This document shows positions 43,452 through 52,715 of a stretch of 64,000 bases of DNA, in pieces. The stretch lies in assembly GCA_014238065.1 (NCBI GenBank), contig JABABU010000024.1:124001-188000 (forward strand), in the 5' to 3' direction. This DNA comes from Actinomycetota bacterium. GTDB taxonomy: Bacteria; Actinomycetota; Acidimicrobiia; Acidimicrobiales; Poriferisodalaceae. Both the position numbers and the translations under genes were made by a program. Position 1 is the first letter of the stretch; each line of letters opens with the position of its first letter. The notes beneath the pieces are model-generated. The model had not been told where the DNA came from, made no database searches, and was given only the letters and a program-made list of their open reading frames with translations.

Positions 43452-45188
43452 GTGACCATCGACGAGGCGACACGTCGACGTCTCGAGCGTCACGGTGCGG
43501 CAGCGCTGCGTGCGGTCTCCGGGCGGCCGACGGCTGAGTTACGCGGCAGCCGACTCGAGGTCGATGCGCGGCCCGTCGCCATGGCTTCGCCGTACATGTC
43601 CCCGGTCGAGACCATGACGCTGCCACGCTCGCGAGGTATAGCCGACGCACTCGGCGCGCTTCTTCGGTACAGCGATCTCGATCTCCATCGCACCTCGAGC
43701 CCGTCCGAGCCGCTTGCAAGGGTGGTGTTCGACGTCCTTGAACAGCTTCGATGTGAAGCGCTCCTCGATCCTGTGCTTGCGGGTTCGGCTCGGAACCTCG
43801 ACGCAGCGTTCGATGGCTGGTGCATGGATGCCAGGAATCAGCAGGTCGGCGAAAGCGCTGTTGGTCTGCTGGTGTACACCGTGACGCACATCGCAAGGGC
43901 GAGGTTGGTCCGTATCACGATGGACGAGGAAGTCGATGCCCTGACCGAAACCACTCGCGGGAACATCGGCGCCATCATCGGAGGGCCTCTGCGGGAACTC
44001 AGGGGCACCGTGACGTCGCAAGCCGAGTTTGCTGTGCACGCCGTGGACATCGCAGAACGTATCGCAGCGTTCGCAGGCCCGGTCGCAGCCAGTGAAGCAG
44101 TTCACGATGAACTCTCTGTTTTTTATCGAATGCATCTGCCTCAGGATTGGGGTGCTGACGAGTCGCACGAGGCGGAAGTGTCGGCCGGGAGTTCTGCCGG
44201 CCTCGCCTTGGTCGACCTCCAGCGGATCGGTGGGTACGAGATCTACTCGCGAGCTCACGATCGCCAACTCGATGCCGGCTTGCTCTACCCGACCCCCATT
44301 CTCGACGAGTGTCGGCGGCGTCTCGACAGCCTCATCTCGGCTCAGGCGGTGAGCGTGCACAGGTTGGCCAGACGGATGCGGGCTTTGTTCGCTGTGGATG
44401 CTGCTGAGGGATGGGTGTTCGGGGTCGATGAGGGCGTGGTCGATGGTCGGCGCCTCGGTCAGTTGGTTGCCAGGACGACGAGTACCGACATCTTCAAGCG
44501 CGACCGCATCGTCGCAGCCACCGATGCCGTGGTGACGTTTCTCATTGACAACTCAGGGTCGATGAAGCTTCAACGCCATGAGAGCGTGGCCGTTCTGGTC
44601 GACACCCTGGTCAGAGCACTCGATCTGGCCGGTGTGAAGAGCGAGGTTCTCGGCTTTACGACAGGTGCGTGGAGTGGCGGTGTGCTTGCCGGCGAATGGC
44701 GTGCCGCCGGATCCCCCGAGCATCCAGGGCGTCTGAACCAGACCGATCACATCATCTACAAGGATGCCGACACGTCGTGGCGTCGCTCACGCCGGTCAGT
44801 GTCCGCGCTGATGCGAACGCACCACTTCAGGGAAGGCGTCGACGGCGAGGCCGTCATCTGGGCTCACGATCGTTTGCGCCTGCGTCGTGAGCGTCAGAAG
44901 GTTCTCGTGGTCATCTCCGATGGCGCTCCGATGGACACAGCCACTGAGCATGCAAACGGCAGGGGCTTCCTGACATCGCACCTGACGGCAGTGAACGACG
45001 TCATCGAGCGGCGCAGCGAGGTTCGCCTGGGGGCACTCGGACTCGATCTCGATGTGAGCCCGTACTACCGCAACACCGCCGAGGTCGACCTCTCCGGAAC
45101 GCTCAGCATCGATGAGTACCGCTCGCTTGAGTTCCTGCTCTCCGGAGCGGTAGCTCCACGGGTGCTCTCGGCGGCTCAGTCGTACTAG
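43452..45188 (+). CDS. cobT: CobT-like VWA-domain protein
   Basis: 578 residues from GTG 43452, 4 bp after cobS. The C-terminal von Willebrand A domain holds the MIDAS motif DNSGSM at 366-371, then VKSEVLGFTTGAW, HPGRLNQTDHIIYKDAD and VVISDGAPMD, all very close to cobaltochelatase CobT. The middle has the CobT-type YEIYSRAHDRQLDA region. The long acidic linker of proteobacterial CobT is short or missing. It pairs with CobS as a AAA+/VWA machine that loads metal into a client protein or porphyrinoid. The physical link to xsc rather than cob genes is unusual. Confidence 0.85.
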   Translation: MTIDEATRRRLERHGAAALRAVSGRPTAELRGSRLEVDARPVAMASPYMSPVETMTLPRSRGIADALGALLRYSDLDLHRTSSPSEPLARVVFDVLEQLRCEALLDPVLAGSARNLDAAFDGWCMDARNQQVGESAVGLLVYTVTHIARARLVRITMDEEVDALTETTRGNIGAIIGGPLRELRGTVTSQAEFAVHAVDIAERIAAFAGPVAASEAVHDELSVFYRMHLPQDWGADESHEAEVSAGSSAGLALVDLQRIGGYEIYSRAHDRQLDAGLLYPTPILDECRRRLDSLISAQAVSVHRLARRMRALFAVDAAEGWVFGVDEGVVDGRRLGQLVARTTSTDIFKRDRIVAATDAVVTFLIDNSGSMKLQRHESVAVLVDTLVRALDLAGVKSEVLGFTTGAWSGGVLAGEWRAAGSPEHPGRLNQTDHIIYKDADTSWRRSRRSVSALMRTHHFREGVDGEAVIWAHDRLRLRRERQKVLVVISDGAPMDTATEHANGRGFLTSHLTAVNDVIERRSEVRLGALGLDLDVSPYYRNTAEVDLSGTLSIDEYRSLEFLLSGAVAPRVLSAAQSY

Positions 45189-45279
45189 TTTCAGGTCTCG
45201 GTGATGACCGGGCGAACACACGTCGAGTTCGCGCCGGGGAAGGCCCGACGGGAACTGATCGAATGAACGAGATGGCGTG

Positions 45280-47517
45280 ATGGTGGATCACATGATGTTC
45301 ATCGAGCGATTTCTGCGACGGTTCACGAGTCTCGGAGTCCGAAACTCGAAACATTTCCTGGTCGGTTTCGTTGCTCTGTCGCTCGTCGCCCTCACCGGGT
45401 TCGCCAGGGCGAGTGCCGACACCGACCCGACTTCACTGCTGACCCTCGACAGATCAGGCGAACTCAACGACGGCTTCGCAACGCTGGACGGCGCGATCAC
45501 CGTCACCATCGTCGGTCAGCGCACGCTTCTGTCCGGGCCGGTCGTCGACGCCATTGCTGGGTTGCACTCTGACATTGCCGGCATCGATGGAGTCACAGGC
45601 GATCAGGTTGTCAGCATCAACTCGCTCGCCACCGGAGCAGATCTTGGAACACGCCAGGGCGTGAACGATCTTGCGGGAGCCATCGCGGCCGACAGTGTCC
45701 TGGCCGGCGTGGCCCTCAGCGCCGATCGCACGACTGCAACCATCATCGTTCCGCTGGCGGCTGATGCAAGCGCTACTTCCGTCAGCGAAGCGATCGCGGC
45801 CGCAATCGGGACCACTGTTGGGCTCGACGATGTCGAAACCCACGTCACGAGCTTCGCCATTGCAGAGGAGCGTGTTGCCGATCACCTGTTCGGGCAAGTG
45901 TTGGTCAGGATCTTCGTCGGCTGGTTGCTCGGATTCGGCGTGCTGTTGGCAGTGTTCCGCCAGCCGGCACTGTCGTCGATCGGTTCGATGCTTGCGGTGG
46001 CGTCCGTCGTGTGGACGATGGCACTCACTTCACTGTTCGGAGCCGAGGTCTCGGCCGTCGGGGCTTTGGCACCTGCAGCCGCTCTCGTCGCCGCCGTCGT
46101 GCACATCGTTCGACCGATGACTGCCTACTACGGGCATGCCAACCGCATGAAAGCTCCATCCGATGCCATTGAGTCGGTCGTTGTCGAATCGGCCACGGCG
46201 GCCGTTGTCGCCGACGTTGCCATCGTTTCGGCCTTCATAGCACTGGCATTTGCCGAGCCGCAGTTTCGGGCATACAGCCTTTCGATTGCCGTGGCATTCG
46301 TGGTGTCGTGGCTGATCTTGGTTGCGGTGCTTCCCGCAGCGCTCGGATCGCTCGATCCGAAGGTTTTGGTCGCGCCAGCTGGGCGTGATCTGGACGCGGG
46401 TGCAATCGCAACCGTCTCCAGATGGCTTCCTACCGCTGGCGTACGAGGACGCGGTCCGCTGCTGTCCGTGGTCGGTGTCGTGCTCGGCCTCGGGGTGATC
46501 GGGGTGTTGTACGGCGCGTTGGATGACAATCCGCTGCGCTGGCTTCGTGGCTCGACTCCGGAAGCGAGGGCGATCGAGGCGGCAGAGGTGTCAGGTATCG
46601 GTGCCACGTCTGCGTTGTTGACCCTCGATGCCGAGTTGACCTACCAACTGACAGCTCTCGGCACACTCGAGGCAATCAGCGCGCTCCAGACGGTGTGGTC
46701 GGCCGACGACGCCATCGGGCCCTCGATGTCCCACGCAACTCTGGTTGGTGCCGGCGATGCAGCGTCGCGGCGAAGCGCGTTCGAGGGCCTCGTCACCAGC
46801 CACCCTCACGGTGCGTTGGTCGCGGGGGCTGAAGGACGTTCAGCGGCAATTCGTGTCTGGTTGCGTGACGGCGACGCCGAAGCAACCCGTCATCTTGTCG
46901 AAGTGACCGAAGTTCAGTTGGCGACGACTCCGCTGAACCTCGGAATCGACATCGAGTGGTCGGGCGAAGCGATCGACAACATTACGTGGCAGAACGACGT
47001 CGTAAGAGAGCCGGCCAGGAAGACGGCGATCGCCGCGATCGTCGGGCTGCTTGTGGTGCTCGTGATGCTCGGTTCTGTGAAGTGGACAGCGGTCGCTCTT
47101 GCACCGGCGACGGTGATATTCGTCGCCGTGTTCGGCCTGATCGGGTGGCGCGAAGAGGTCCACGGACTGCCATCGGCCGTCGGAGGACTGTTGCTGGTGG
47201 CGTTCGCTGCTGAGGCTGGCGTCATCGCGGTCGTGCACTTCCGTCGCTTCGATGCAAGAACGTGGTCGCCGACCCTTGCGGCGGCGCAGTTGGGTTCTGG
47301 CCCTGCCAGGGGGATGGTGGTTGCCGGTGCTGTCGCCTGTGTTTCCATGATTCCTCTGGCGAGGGCCGATCTGCTCCCGAACGGTCGCGGCGGCGTGTTC
47401 GTGCTCATCGGGGCAGGCCTCGGGGCGTTGCTGGCGCTGGCATTGGTGCCGGCGTCGGCGGCGGGGCCACCGAAGAACACCGCGCCACTCGAGGTCCGGG
47501 GAGCATCCCCGGCCTGA
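45280..47517 (+). CDS. MMPL/RND-superfamily membrane protein
   Basis: About 745 residues; GTG 45277, ATG 45280 and further ATGs at 45292 and 45295 are all possible starts. An N-terminal helix (FLVGFVALSLVALTGFA) is followed by an external domain, a block of helices (LVRIFVGWLLGFGVLLAVF and several more), a second external domain and a second block (AIAAIVGLLVVLVMLGS onward), the duplicated RND layout. The conserved DxD-type proton relay of strong transporters is not obvious. MMPL-like proteins export lipids or act in envelope assembly. It lies between cobT (91 bp) and a DtxR gene (29 bp), so a metal-related role is conceivable but unproven. Confidence 0.8.
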   Translation: MVDHMMFIERFLRRFTSLGVRNSKHFLVGFVALSLVALTGFARASADTDPTSLLTLDRSGELNDGFATLDGAITVTIVGQRTLLSGPVVDAIAGLHSDIAGIDGVTGDQVVSINSLATGADLGTRQGVNDLAGAIAADSVLAGVALSADRTTATIIVPLAADASATSVSEAIAAAIGTTVGLDDVETHVTSFAIAEERVADHLFGQVLVRIFVGWLLGFGVLLAVFRQPALSSIGSMLAVASVVWTMALTSLFGAEVSAVGALAPAAALVAAVVHIVRPMTAYYGHANRMKAPSDAIESVVVESATAAVVADVAIVSAFIALAFAEPQFRAYSLSIAVAFVVSWLILVAVLPAALGSLDPKVLVAPAGRDLDAGAIATVSRWLPTAGVRGRGPLLSVVGVVLGLGVIGVLYGALDDNPLRWLRGSTPEARAIEAAEVSGIGATSALLTLDAELTYQLTALGTLEAISALQTVWSADDAIGPSMSHATLVGAGDAASRRSAFEGLVTSHPHGALVAGAEGRSAAIRVWLRDGDAEATRHLVEVTEVQLATTPLNLGIDIEWSGEAIDNITWQNDVVREPARKTAIAAIVGLLVVLVMLGSVKWTAVALAPATVIFVAVFGLIGWREEVHGLPSAVGGLLLVAFAAEAGVIAVVHFRRFDARTWSPTLAAAQLGSGPARGMVVAGAVACVSMIPLARADLLPNGRGGVFVLIGAGLGALLALALVPASAAGPPKNTAPLEVRGASPA

Positions 47518-47546
47518 CAGAGGACGTCGGCAGTAGTGTTGTTGTT

Positions 47547-48224
47547 GTGGCGTACGAGACCCCCGAGTACCACCCGGCGTTCGAGGAATACTGCGAGACC
47601 ATCTTCGAACTCGAAGAAGACGATGTCGCCGTCATCCAGGCGCGCATCGCGGAGCGCCTCGATGTCTCACGCCCAGCGGTCTCTGAGATGATCCACAAGC
47701 TGGACAAGCAGCGCTTGGTCGAGCTTGCTGACGACGGTTCGATAGCGCTCACCGAAGAGGGAAGCACGCTGGCAACGCAGGTGGTGCGGCGTCACCGGCT
47801 GGCTGAACGGTTTCTCACCGACATCCTCGGTCTCTCGTGGAGTGTCTCCCATCACGAGGCCGGTAAGTGGGAGCACGTCATCTCGCCTCCTGTGGAGGCG
47901 GCTTTGGTCCGTGTTCTGGACGACCCCACGACGTGTCCGCACGGCAATCCAATCCCCGGTTCGGCCTATATCGCTCCGTTGCGTGCAGCACTGTTGTGCG
48001 ATCTCGAGGCCGGGCAGCGTTTCACGGTTGAGCGGATTCCCGAAGAACTCGAATTCAGGAAGGGCCTGCTCGAGTACCTCGAGAAGGCGTCGATCCGTCC
48101 CGGCATCGCGGGTGAAGTCACCGCCATTGCTCCTGACGGCACGACCACGATCGAGATCGATGGAGCGCGCGTCGGCGTCGGGACGTTTGCCAGCGCACGC
48201 ATTCTGGTGTCTGCTGAGCCATGA
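47547..48224 (+). CDS. DtxR/MntR-family metal-dependent regulator
   Basis: 225 residues from GTG 47547. The winged helix spans about residues 1-65: EYCETIFELEEDDVAVIQAR, RLDVSRPAVSEMIHKLDKQR and a wing. The dimerisation/metal domain follows (RRHRLAERFLTDILGLSW, HHEAGKWEHVISPPVEAAL, CPHGNPIPGS), with Cys and His at typical iron- or manganese-sensing positions. A C-terminal SH3/FeoA-like domain completes the full-length DtxR/IdeR architecture. It may control the MMPL and cobST genes upstream. The ATG of the next gene overlaps its stop (ATGA). Confidence 0.9.
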   Translation: MAYETPEYHPAFEEYCETIFELEEDDVAVIQARIAERLDVSRPAVSEMIHKLDKQRLVELADDGSIALTEEGSTLATQVVRRHRLAERFLTDILGLSWSVSHHEAGKWEHVISPPVEAALVRVLDDPTTCPHGNPIPGSAYIAPLRAALLCDLEAGQRFTVERIPEELEFRKGLLEYLEKASIRPGIAGEVTAIAPDGTTTIEIDGARVGVGTFASARILVSAEP

Positions 48225-49297
48225 CTTCCCTGCATCCAGAACAACTCCACCGCTTTGTGAAGGAGGTCTGCGGAGCACTCGGAAGTTCGGACACCGAGGC
48301 CGCTCTCGTCGCTGACCAACTCGTCGGAGCGAACCTGGCTGGACACGACTCGCACGGTGTTGGAATGTTGCCGACGTATGTTCAGCTCGTCGGAGCCGGG
48401 TTGTTGATCGTCAACGAGCATGCCACGGTCGTGAGGGATGGAGGGTCGGTCACGATCCTCGATGGCAACGCTGGATTCGGGCAGGTGATGGGTAAAGAAG
48501 CCATGGACCTTGCCCTCGAGCGCGCGTCGGAGAACGGGGCCGCAGTGGTGGGCCTACGCAACAGCTCGCACATTGGACGTATCGGTCACTGGGCCGAGCA
48601 GTGCGCTGCCGAAGGGTTTGCTTCGATTCACCTCGTGAACGTCGCGGGGCATGCCCCGTACGTAGCCCCGCACGGTGGTGGCGACGGCCGATTCGCGACG
48701 AACCCCATCTGTATCGCGCTTCCGGGTCGCGGTGGCAAACCGGCGGCGATGGTCGACATGGCCACGAGCCAGATCGCACTCGGCAAGGTGCGGGTCGCAT
48801 ACAACAGTGGTTACGAGGTGCCAGAGGGTACGCTCATCGACGCCGAAGGTCACCCAACCACCGATCCCGCGAAGATGTACACGTCGCCACGCGGAGGATC
48901 TCTGACCACCGCAGGGGGGCACAAGGGTTCCGGCCTCGCCATCATGTGTGAGCTGTTGGGCGCAGCCCTGATCGGTGGTGAGACGGTGCAACCCGGCAAC
49001 AAATGGAACGGCAGGGCGATCAACAACATGCTGTCGATCGTGATCGATGTCGAAGCAGCTCACGATCGCGGTGCCGTGCTGGACGAGGCAGAGGCCTACC
49101 TCAACTTCGTCTCGTCGTCGCCGGTTCGCGAGGGATCCGACGCGGTGCTGATGCCGGGTCAACCTGAACAAATGGCCAGGGCGGCTCGAGCCGGAGGGTT
49201 CGAGGTCGACGATACGACCCATGCCCAGCTGCGCGCCTGCGCGGAGAAGGCAGGCCTCGACGCGGCTGCCATCGACGCAGGTCTCACCCGAGTCTGA
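48221..49297 (+). CDS. Ldh_2-family NAD(P)-dependent 2-hydroxyacid dehydrogenase
   Basis: 358 residues of the malate/L-lactate/ureidoglycolate dehydrogenase family, which is unrelated to classical LDH. The catalytic HDSHGV is at 42-47; NSSHIGRIGHWAEQ, HGGGDGRFATNP, MVDMATSQIALGKV and TTAGGHKGSGLAIM follow in order. Members act on malate, lactate, ureidoglycolate and also sulfolactate (ComC/SlcC type). Being downstream of xsc, a sulfolactate role is tempting, but no sulfopyruvate decarboxylase is seen and the gene is coupled to the DtxR regulator by a 4 bp overlap. Substrate left open. Confidence 0.87.
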   Translation: MTSLHPEQLHRFVKEVCGALGSSDTEAALVADQLVGANLAGHDSHGVGMLPTYVQLVGAGLLIVNEHATVVRDGGSVTILDGNAGFGQVMGKEAMDLALERASENGAAVVGLRNSSHIGRIGHWAEQCAAEGFASIHLVNVAGHAPYVAPHGGGDGRFATNPICIALPGRGGKPAAMVDMATSQIALGKVRVAYNSGYEVPEGTLIDAEGHPTTDPAKMYTSPRGGSLTTAGGHKGSGLAIMCELLGAALIGGETVQPGNKWNGRAINNMLSIVIDVEAAHDRGAVLDEAEAYLNFVSSSPVREGSDAVLMPGQPEQMARAARAGGFEVDDTTHAQLRACAEKAGLDAAAIDAGLTRV

Positions 49298-49362
49298 TCA
49301 AAACGGTCCTACGGTCGGACCGCCGGTCTTACTGGTTCGACCCCGACGATCCGGTCATGCGG

Positions 49363-49394
49363 GTCGGGGCCGGGTCGAGAGACCCGACCCCGAC
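49363..49394. terminator. Bidirectional terminator between convergent genes
   Basis: Arms at 49363-49376 and 49381-49394 form a 14 bp stem with one internal mismatch around a GAGA tetraloop of the stable GNRA class. It lies between the convergent Ldh_2 gene (stop 49297) and the binding-protein gene (stop 49406). No strong T-run is present on either side, so termination may rest on stem strength. Confidence 0.7.
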
Positions 49395-49405
49395 GCTGAG
49401 CATGA

Positions 49406-51775
49406 CTACAGGCCCAGCAGGATGCCCTCGAGGATTTCTGCTGCGATGTCACGTTCCTCGACATTCGGGAAGGTGCCCAGGTTCAGCACGCCGTAGTAAC
49501 CGACGTAGTTGCCAACGACGATCATCACCGTGTCGCTGTTCACCGGGAAGCCGGCCGAATCGCCTCTGCCGAACATCGTCAGCGTCCTCTCGCCGAGCGA
49601 AGGACTGTTGTCGCCTTCTGCCCAGGTGTAATGCAGAGGGTTGCCGTTGACGACCGTGTCGTACTCGGCGCAAGGACCAGCCGCACCGTCGAGGTACGAG
49701 TCGAGGAGTGCGTTGGCCTCGTCCGCGTTCGGGAACTCATAGATCACCATGGACCCTGCCGGGTCGAAGCCCGTTGCCCCGCTAAATGACCGCGCCGTGA
49801 TGCTGATGGGGGACAGACCCTCATGGTTGCTCCAGTCCGGACACTGATCGGCCGGCGGGGTGCCAACTGCTTGGTCGATGAACCCCGGGCTGATCGCCGA
49901 GCCGTCTGGTAGAAGCGCTTCGATGGCTGCGTCCGGCCCAGGGAGCACGACAGCGGGCTCAGTCGTGGTCGTCGTCGCCGGCGTGTCGGGGATCTCGACA
50001 AGATCGAGTGGAATGTCGATCGGCTCTGCGCCCTCGAGCCAGATCTCGTGGAACCAGATCTGGCCTGCGGGTCGCCGGGTTCCAGGAGTACCGTCAGGAT
50101 GGGTGTAGCCCTCGACGTTCTTGACTGTGTCTTTGGAGATTACGACGGTCGCGCCGGTAGCTCCCCACCAGATCGGCATGTCTTCGGCTGTGATCCTGGT
50201 GATCTCGGCTGCCGCTGCATAGCGGGCGTCGAAATCGGTGGTACCGCGAAGAATGTCCAGCTGCTCGTCGATCAGCGGATTGGTGTAGTTCGTCCAATTG
50301 AGGACGTTCTGGGCCACAGCGCCGTAGCGACTGTCAAAGATCGACAGTGGGTCGCCTGCGGTTCCGTCGGCCCAGCAGGTTGCGTTGAAGTCGCCCTTGA
50401 ACGCAGGGTCGTCGGCTGGACTGCCGATCACCTTGGTCACGAAAGTCGACTGCTCGTGGGTGGCGATGTCGACTTCCACGCCGAGGTCGCCCCACTCCTG
50501 TTGGAACAGCTGAGCAAGCAGCAGATTCTGAGGTTCACTGTTGCATTCATAGGTGAACGAGATCGGCTCGCCGACAGCTTTGCCGTCGGATCGGTTCGGA
50601 TCGTTCACGTAGGAGTCGAAGTCGGCTCGAGCCGCCTCTACGTCGTAGAAGGCATAACCGGCGCCGGCTTCTTCGCTGTACCAACTGCTCGATGAGGAGA
50701 AGTAGCCATGGCGAATCTCGTTGACGCCGGAGAGGTTCGACGTGGTGATCGCCGCTGTGCTCTCTGGGTTCCGCGCAGATGACAGGCCCCGGCGAACACG
50801 AACATCGTCTGTTGGGGGCTCGAGGGTGTTGTAGATCATCACGCCGGCGCCGTTGCCGAGAAACTCATAGGCGACGAATCCCTGGTCGATGAGGTCTTGC
50901 TGACCATCCGCGCCACCCTGCGTCGACATGTCGAGGTCACCGGCGGCGACGCTGGCGTTTCGGCTGTCCATGTCTTGGAGTACGCGGAACGTGATGCGGT
51001 CGAGGTACGGCTGGCCTTCCTGCCAGTAGTTCGGGTTCCTGGTGACCACGAGCTCAGAGTCACGACGCCATTCCTGGAAGATGAATGGGCCTGTCCCGAC
51101 CGGCCGATCGGCTGAATCCTCTGGCCCGAACGCGTTTACGGCGGTCGGAGAGAACGCAATTCCCCGGGTGCCGGCGAGCGTGTCACCAAACGCCGGGTCC
51201 GGCTCGAACAACGTGTACGTCACGGTGAGGTCATCGACCTTGATGGTCTGGTCGATGCCCTCACCCGGGGTCGCGAAACGACCGGTGTCCCAGAGGGCAC
51301 TCATCTCGACAAGCGCATCGGCGTCGAGTTGGGTCCCGTCGTGGAACGTAATGCCTGGCCGAAGCGTGACAGTCCACTCTGACGCGTCCGCGTTCGGAAC
51401 CATGGGCTCGGCGGCAAGGTGAGGGAGGATCTCACCGGATCCGGTCCTGAGGAACAGCGTTTCGAAGAACGTGGCGCCGACGACCTGCCCGGCCGAGAAC
51501 GCTGGTTCGGACTCCGGCGGGTACCAACTGTTGGTTTCCGACACCACGCCGACGGTGATTTCCCCGCCTCGCTGGATCTCGCCGGTCTCCGGCTCAGAAG
51601 GACCATCGCCTTGTGCCACGGTGCTCGGTGCTGCGGTCTGGTCGGCGGTCGTCGCAGGAGAATCTCCGCCGTCTCCGCCATCACCCGGGTCGCTCCCGGA
51701 GCACGCTGCTGCCAGCATGGCCAACACCGCGCACGAGGCGAGCACCTTCCATATCCGGTTCGTTCTCGTGGTCAT
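49406..51775 (-). CDS. ABC substrate-binding lipoprotein (family 5) with extra C-terminal domain
   Basis: 789 residues from ATG 51775, preceded by a clear GGAGG ribosome site (51783-51787). Lipobox LAAAC places the lipid Cys at 25, then a Gly/Asp/Thr linker and an SBP_bac_5 domain to about residue 590 (TLRPGITFHDGTQLDADALV, GTGPFIFQEWRRDSELVVTR, YLDRITFRVLQDMDSR). After a TTTTTEP linker come about 178 further residues with two cysteines and a compact alpha/beta pattern (VIYEFPNADEANALLDSYLD, DTVMIVVGNYVGYYGVL). Usual family members lack this part; it loosely recalls the extracellular sensor domain of PknH-type proteins (low confidence). Third gene of a B-C-A operon. Confidence 0.88.
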   Translation of the reverse strand: MTTRTNRIWKVLASCAVLAMLAAACSGSDPGDGGDGGDSPATTADQTAAPSTVAQGDGPSEPETGEIQRGGEITVGVVSETNSWYPPESEPAFSAGQVVGATFFETLFLRTGSGEILPHLAAEPMVPNADASEWTVTLRPGITFHDGTQLDADALVEMSALWDTGRFATPGEGIDQTIKVDDLTVTYTLFEPDPAFGDTLAGTRGIAFSPTAVNAFGPEDSADRPVGTGPFIFQEWRRDSELVVTRNPNYWQEGQPYLDRITFRVLQDMDSRNASVAAGDLDMSTQGGADGQQDLIDQGFVAYEFLGNGAGVMIYNTLEPPTDDVRVRRGLSSARNPESTAAITTSNLSGVNEIRHGYFSSSSSWYSEEAGAGYAFYDVEAARADFDSYVNDPNRSDGKAVGEPISFTYECNSEPQNLLLAQLFQQEWGDLGVEVDIATHEQSTFVTKVIGSPADDPAFKGDFNATCWADGTAGDPLSIFDSRYGAVAQNVLNWTNYTNPLIDEQLDILRGTTDFDARYAAAAEITRITAEDMPIWWGATGATVVISKDTVKNVEGYTHPDGTPGTRRPAGQIWFHEIWLEGAEPIDIPLDLVEIPDTPATTTTTEPAVVLPGPDAAIEALLPDGSAISPGFIDQAVGTPPADQCPDWSNHEGLSPISITARSFSGATGFDPAGSMVIYEFPNADEANALLDSYLDGAAGPCAEYDTVVNGNPLHYTWAEGDNSPSLGERTLTMFGRGDSAGFPVNSDTVMIVVGNYVGYYGVLNLGTFPNVEERDIAAEILEGILLGL

Positions 51776-51809
51776 GAGGTTGCCTCCAGTTGGGAACTTT
51801 GGTCGTGGG

Positions 51810-52715
51810 TCATAGGCGGGCTTCGCGGACGTCGAACATACGTCGAACACGGTCGCCAACCAGGTTGACTGACAGGATCGTGAGAAACATCACTGTTGCG
51901 GGGATGAGCGTGGGTTGCAGCGTCTCGTTGAGATGTGGCTTGCCGTCGGCGATCATTCGCCCCCATGTGGCCTGGGGAACTGGTACCGAGAAGCCGAGAT
52001 AGGCCAAAGTCCCTTCGGCCACTATCACGCCACCGAGAGCTAGAAGACCGAAGGTGACGAGTGTGGCGAGGACGTTCGGCAGCAGGGATCGAAAGATGAT
52101 GCGGCGGTCTCGTGCCCCCAGCATCTTCTCGGCGGCGATGTAGTCGAGTGAGATGAACGCCAACGTAGAACCACGGGAAAAGCGGATGTAGAGCGGGATC
52201 GACAGGACGGTGATGGTCACCGTGAGGCTCTGCAGCGATGCTCCGACCATGGCAACCACGGCGAGCAGCAGGATGAGGCCCGGGAAGGCGAACATCATGT
52301 TGACGAGCGCCATCACGATCTTCTCGAGGCGGCCCCCATAGTAGGCGATCGTGGTGCCGATGATGCCGCCCAGGAGCACGCCAACCGTCACCGATGTGAG
52401 GCTGATGACCACCGAGATCCGAGCGCCGTGTGCCAGTCGCGACAGGTTGTCTCGGCCAAGTGAATCGGTGCCGAGGATGTTGCCGTCGCTGAAGATGCCA
52501 TGAAGACGATTGGCCGGGTTGATGCGGTTCGGATCGTCGAACGGCAGCCACGAGGCGAAGATTGCAAGGAACACGATGAGGCAGAGCCAGGCGATCGCGG
52601 CCCAGAACATGACGCCGAACGGTTGACGGGTAAACGTATCGTCGAGCGTCTCGAGGTTGTCGGTCTCTGTCGAGGATTCGGCTCTCAAGCCTGCGGTCTG
52701 CAGATCGTCAGGCAC
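51810..52715 (-). CDS. ABC transporter permease, DppC type (second system)
   Basis: 301 residues. A cytoplasmic N-terminus of about 35 residues, then six helices: FWAAIAWLCLIVFLAIFASW, GVLLGGIIGTTIAYYGG, AFPGLILLLAVVAMVG and more. The LGTDSLGRDNLSRLAHGARI family motif and the EAA loop LDYIAAEKMLGARDRRIIF are present, and it ends NLVGDRVRRMFDVREARL. It overlaps the upstream dppB-type gene by 8 bp and is followed by the binding protein 34 bp later. No ATPase gene is linked, so the system must borrow one or have it elsewhere. Confidence 0.9.
   Translation of the reverse strand: MPDDLQTAGLRAESSTETDNLETLDDTFTRQPFGVMFWAAIAWLCLIVFLAIFASWLPFDDPNRINPANRLHGIFSDGNILGTDSLGRDNLSRLAHGARISVVISLTSVTVGVLLGGIIGTTIAYYGGRLEKIVMALVNMMFAFPGLILLLAVVAMVGASLQSLTVTITVLSIPLYIRFSRGSTLAFISLDYIAAEKMLGARDRRIIFRSLLPNVLATLVTFGLLALGGVIVAEGTLAYLGFSVPVPQATWGRMIADGKPHLNETLQPTLIPATVMFLTILSVNLVGDRVRRMFDVREARL

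Noticed and set aside
47262-47546. 95-codon N-terminal extension of the DtxR protein
   Set aside because: Overlaps the MMPL gene in another frame with Gly/Arg-rich sequence; the winged helix begins right after GTG 47547.
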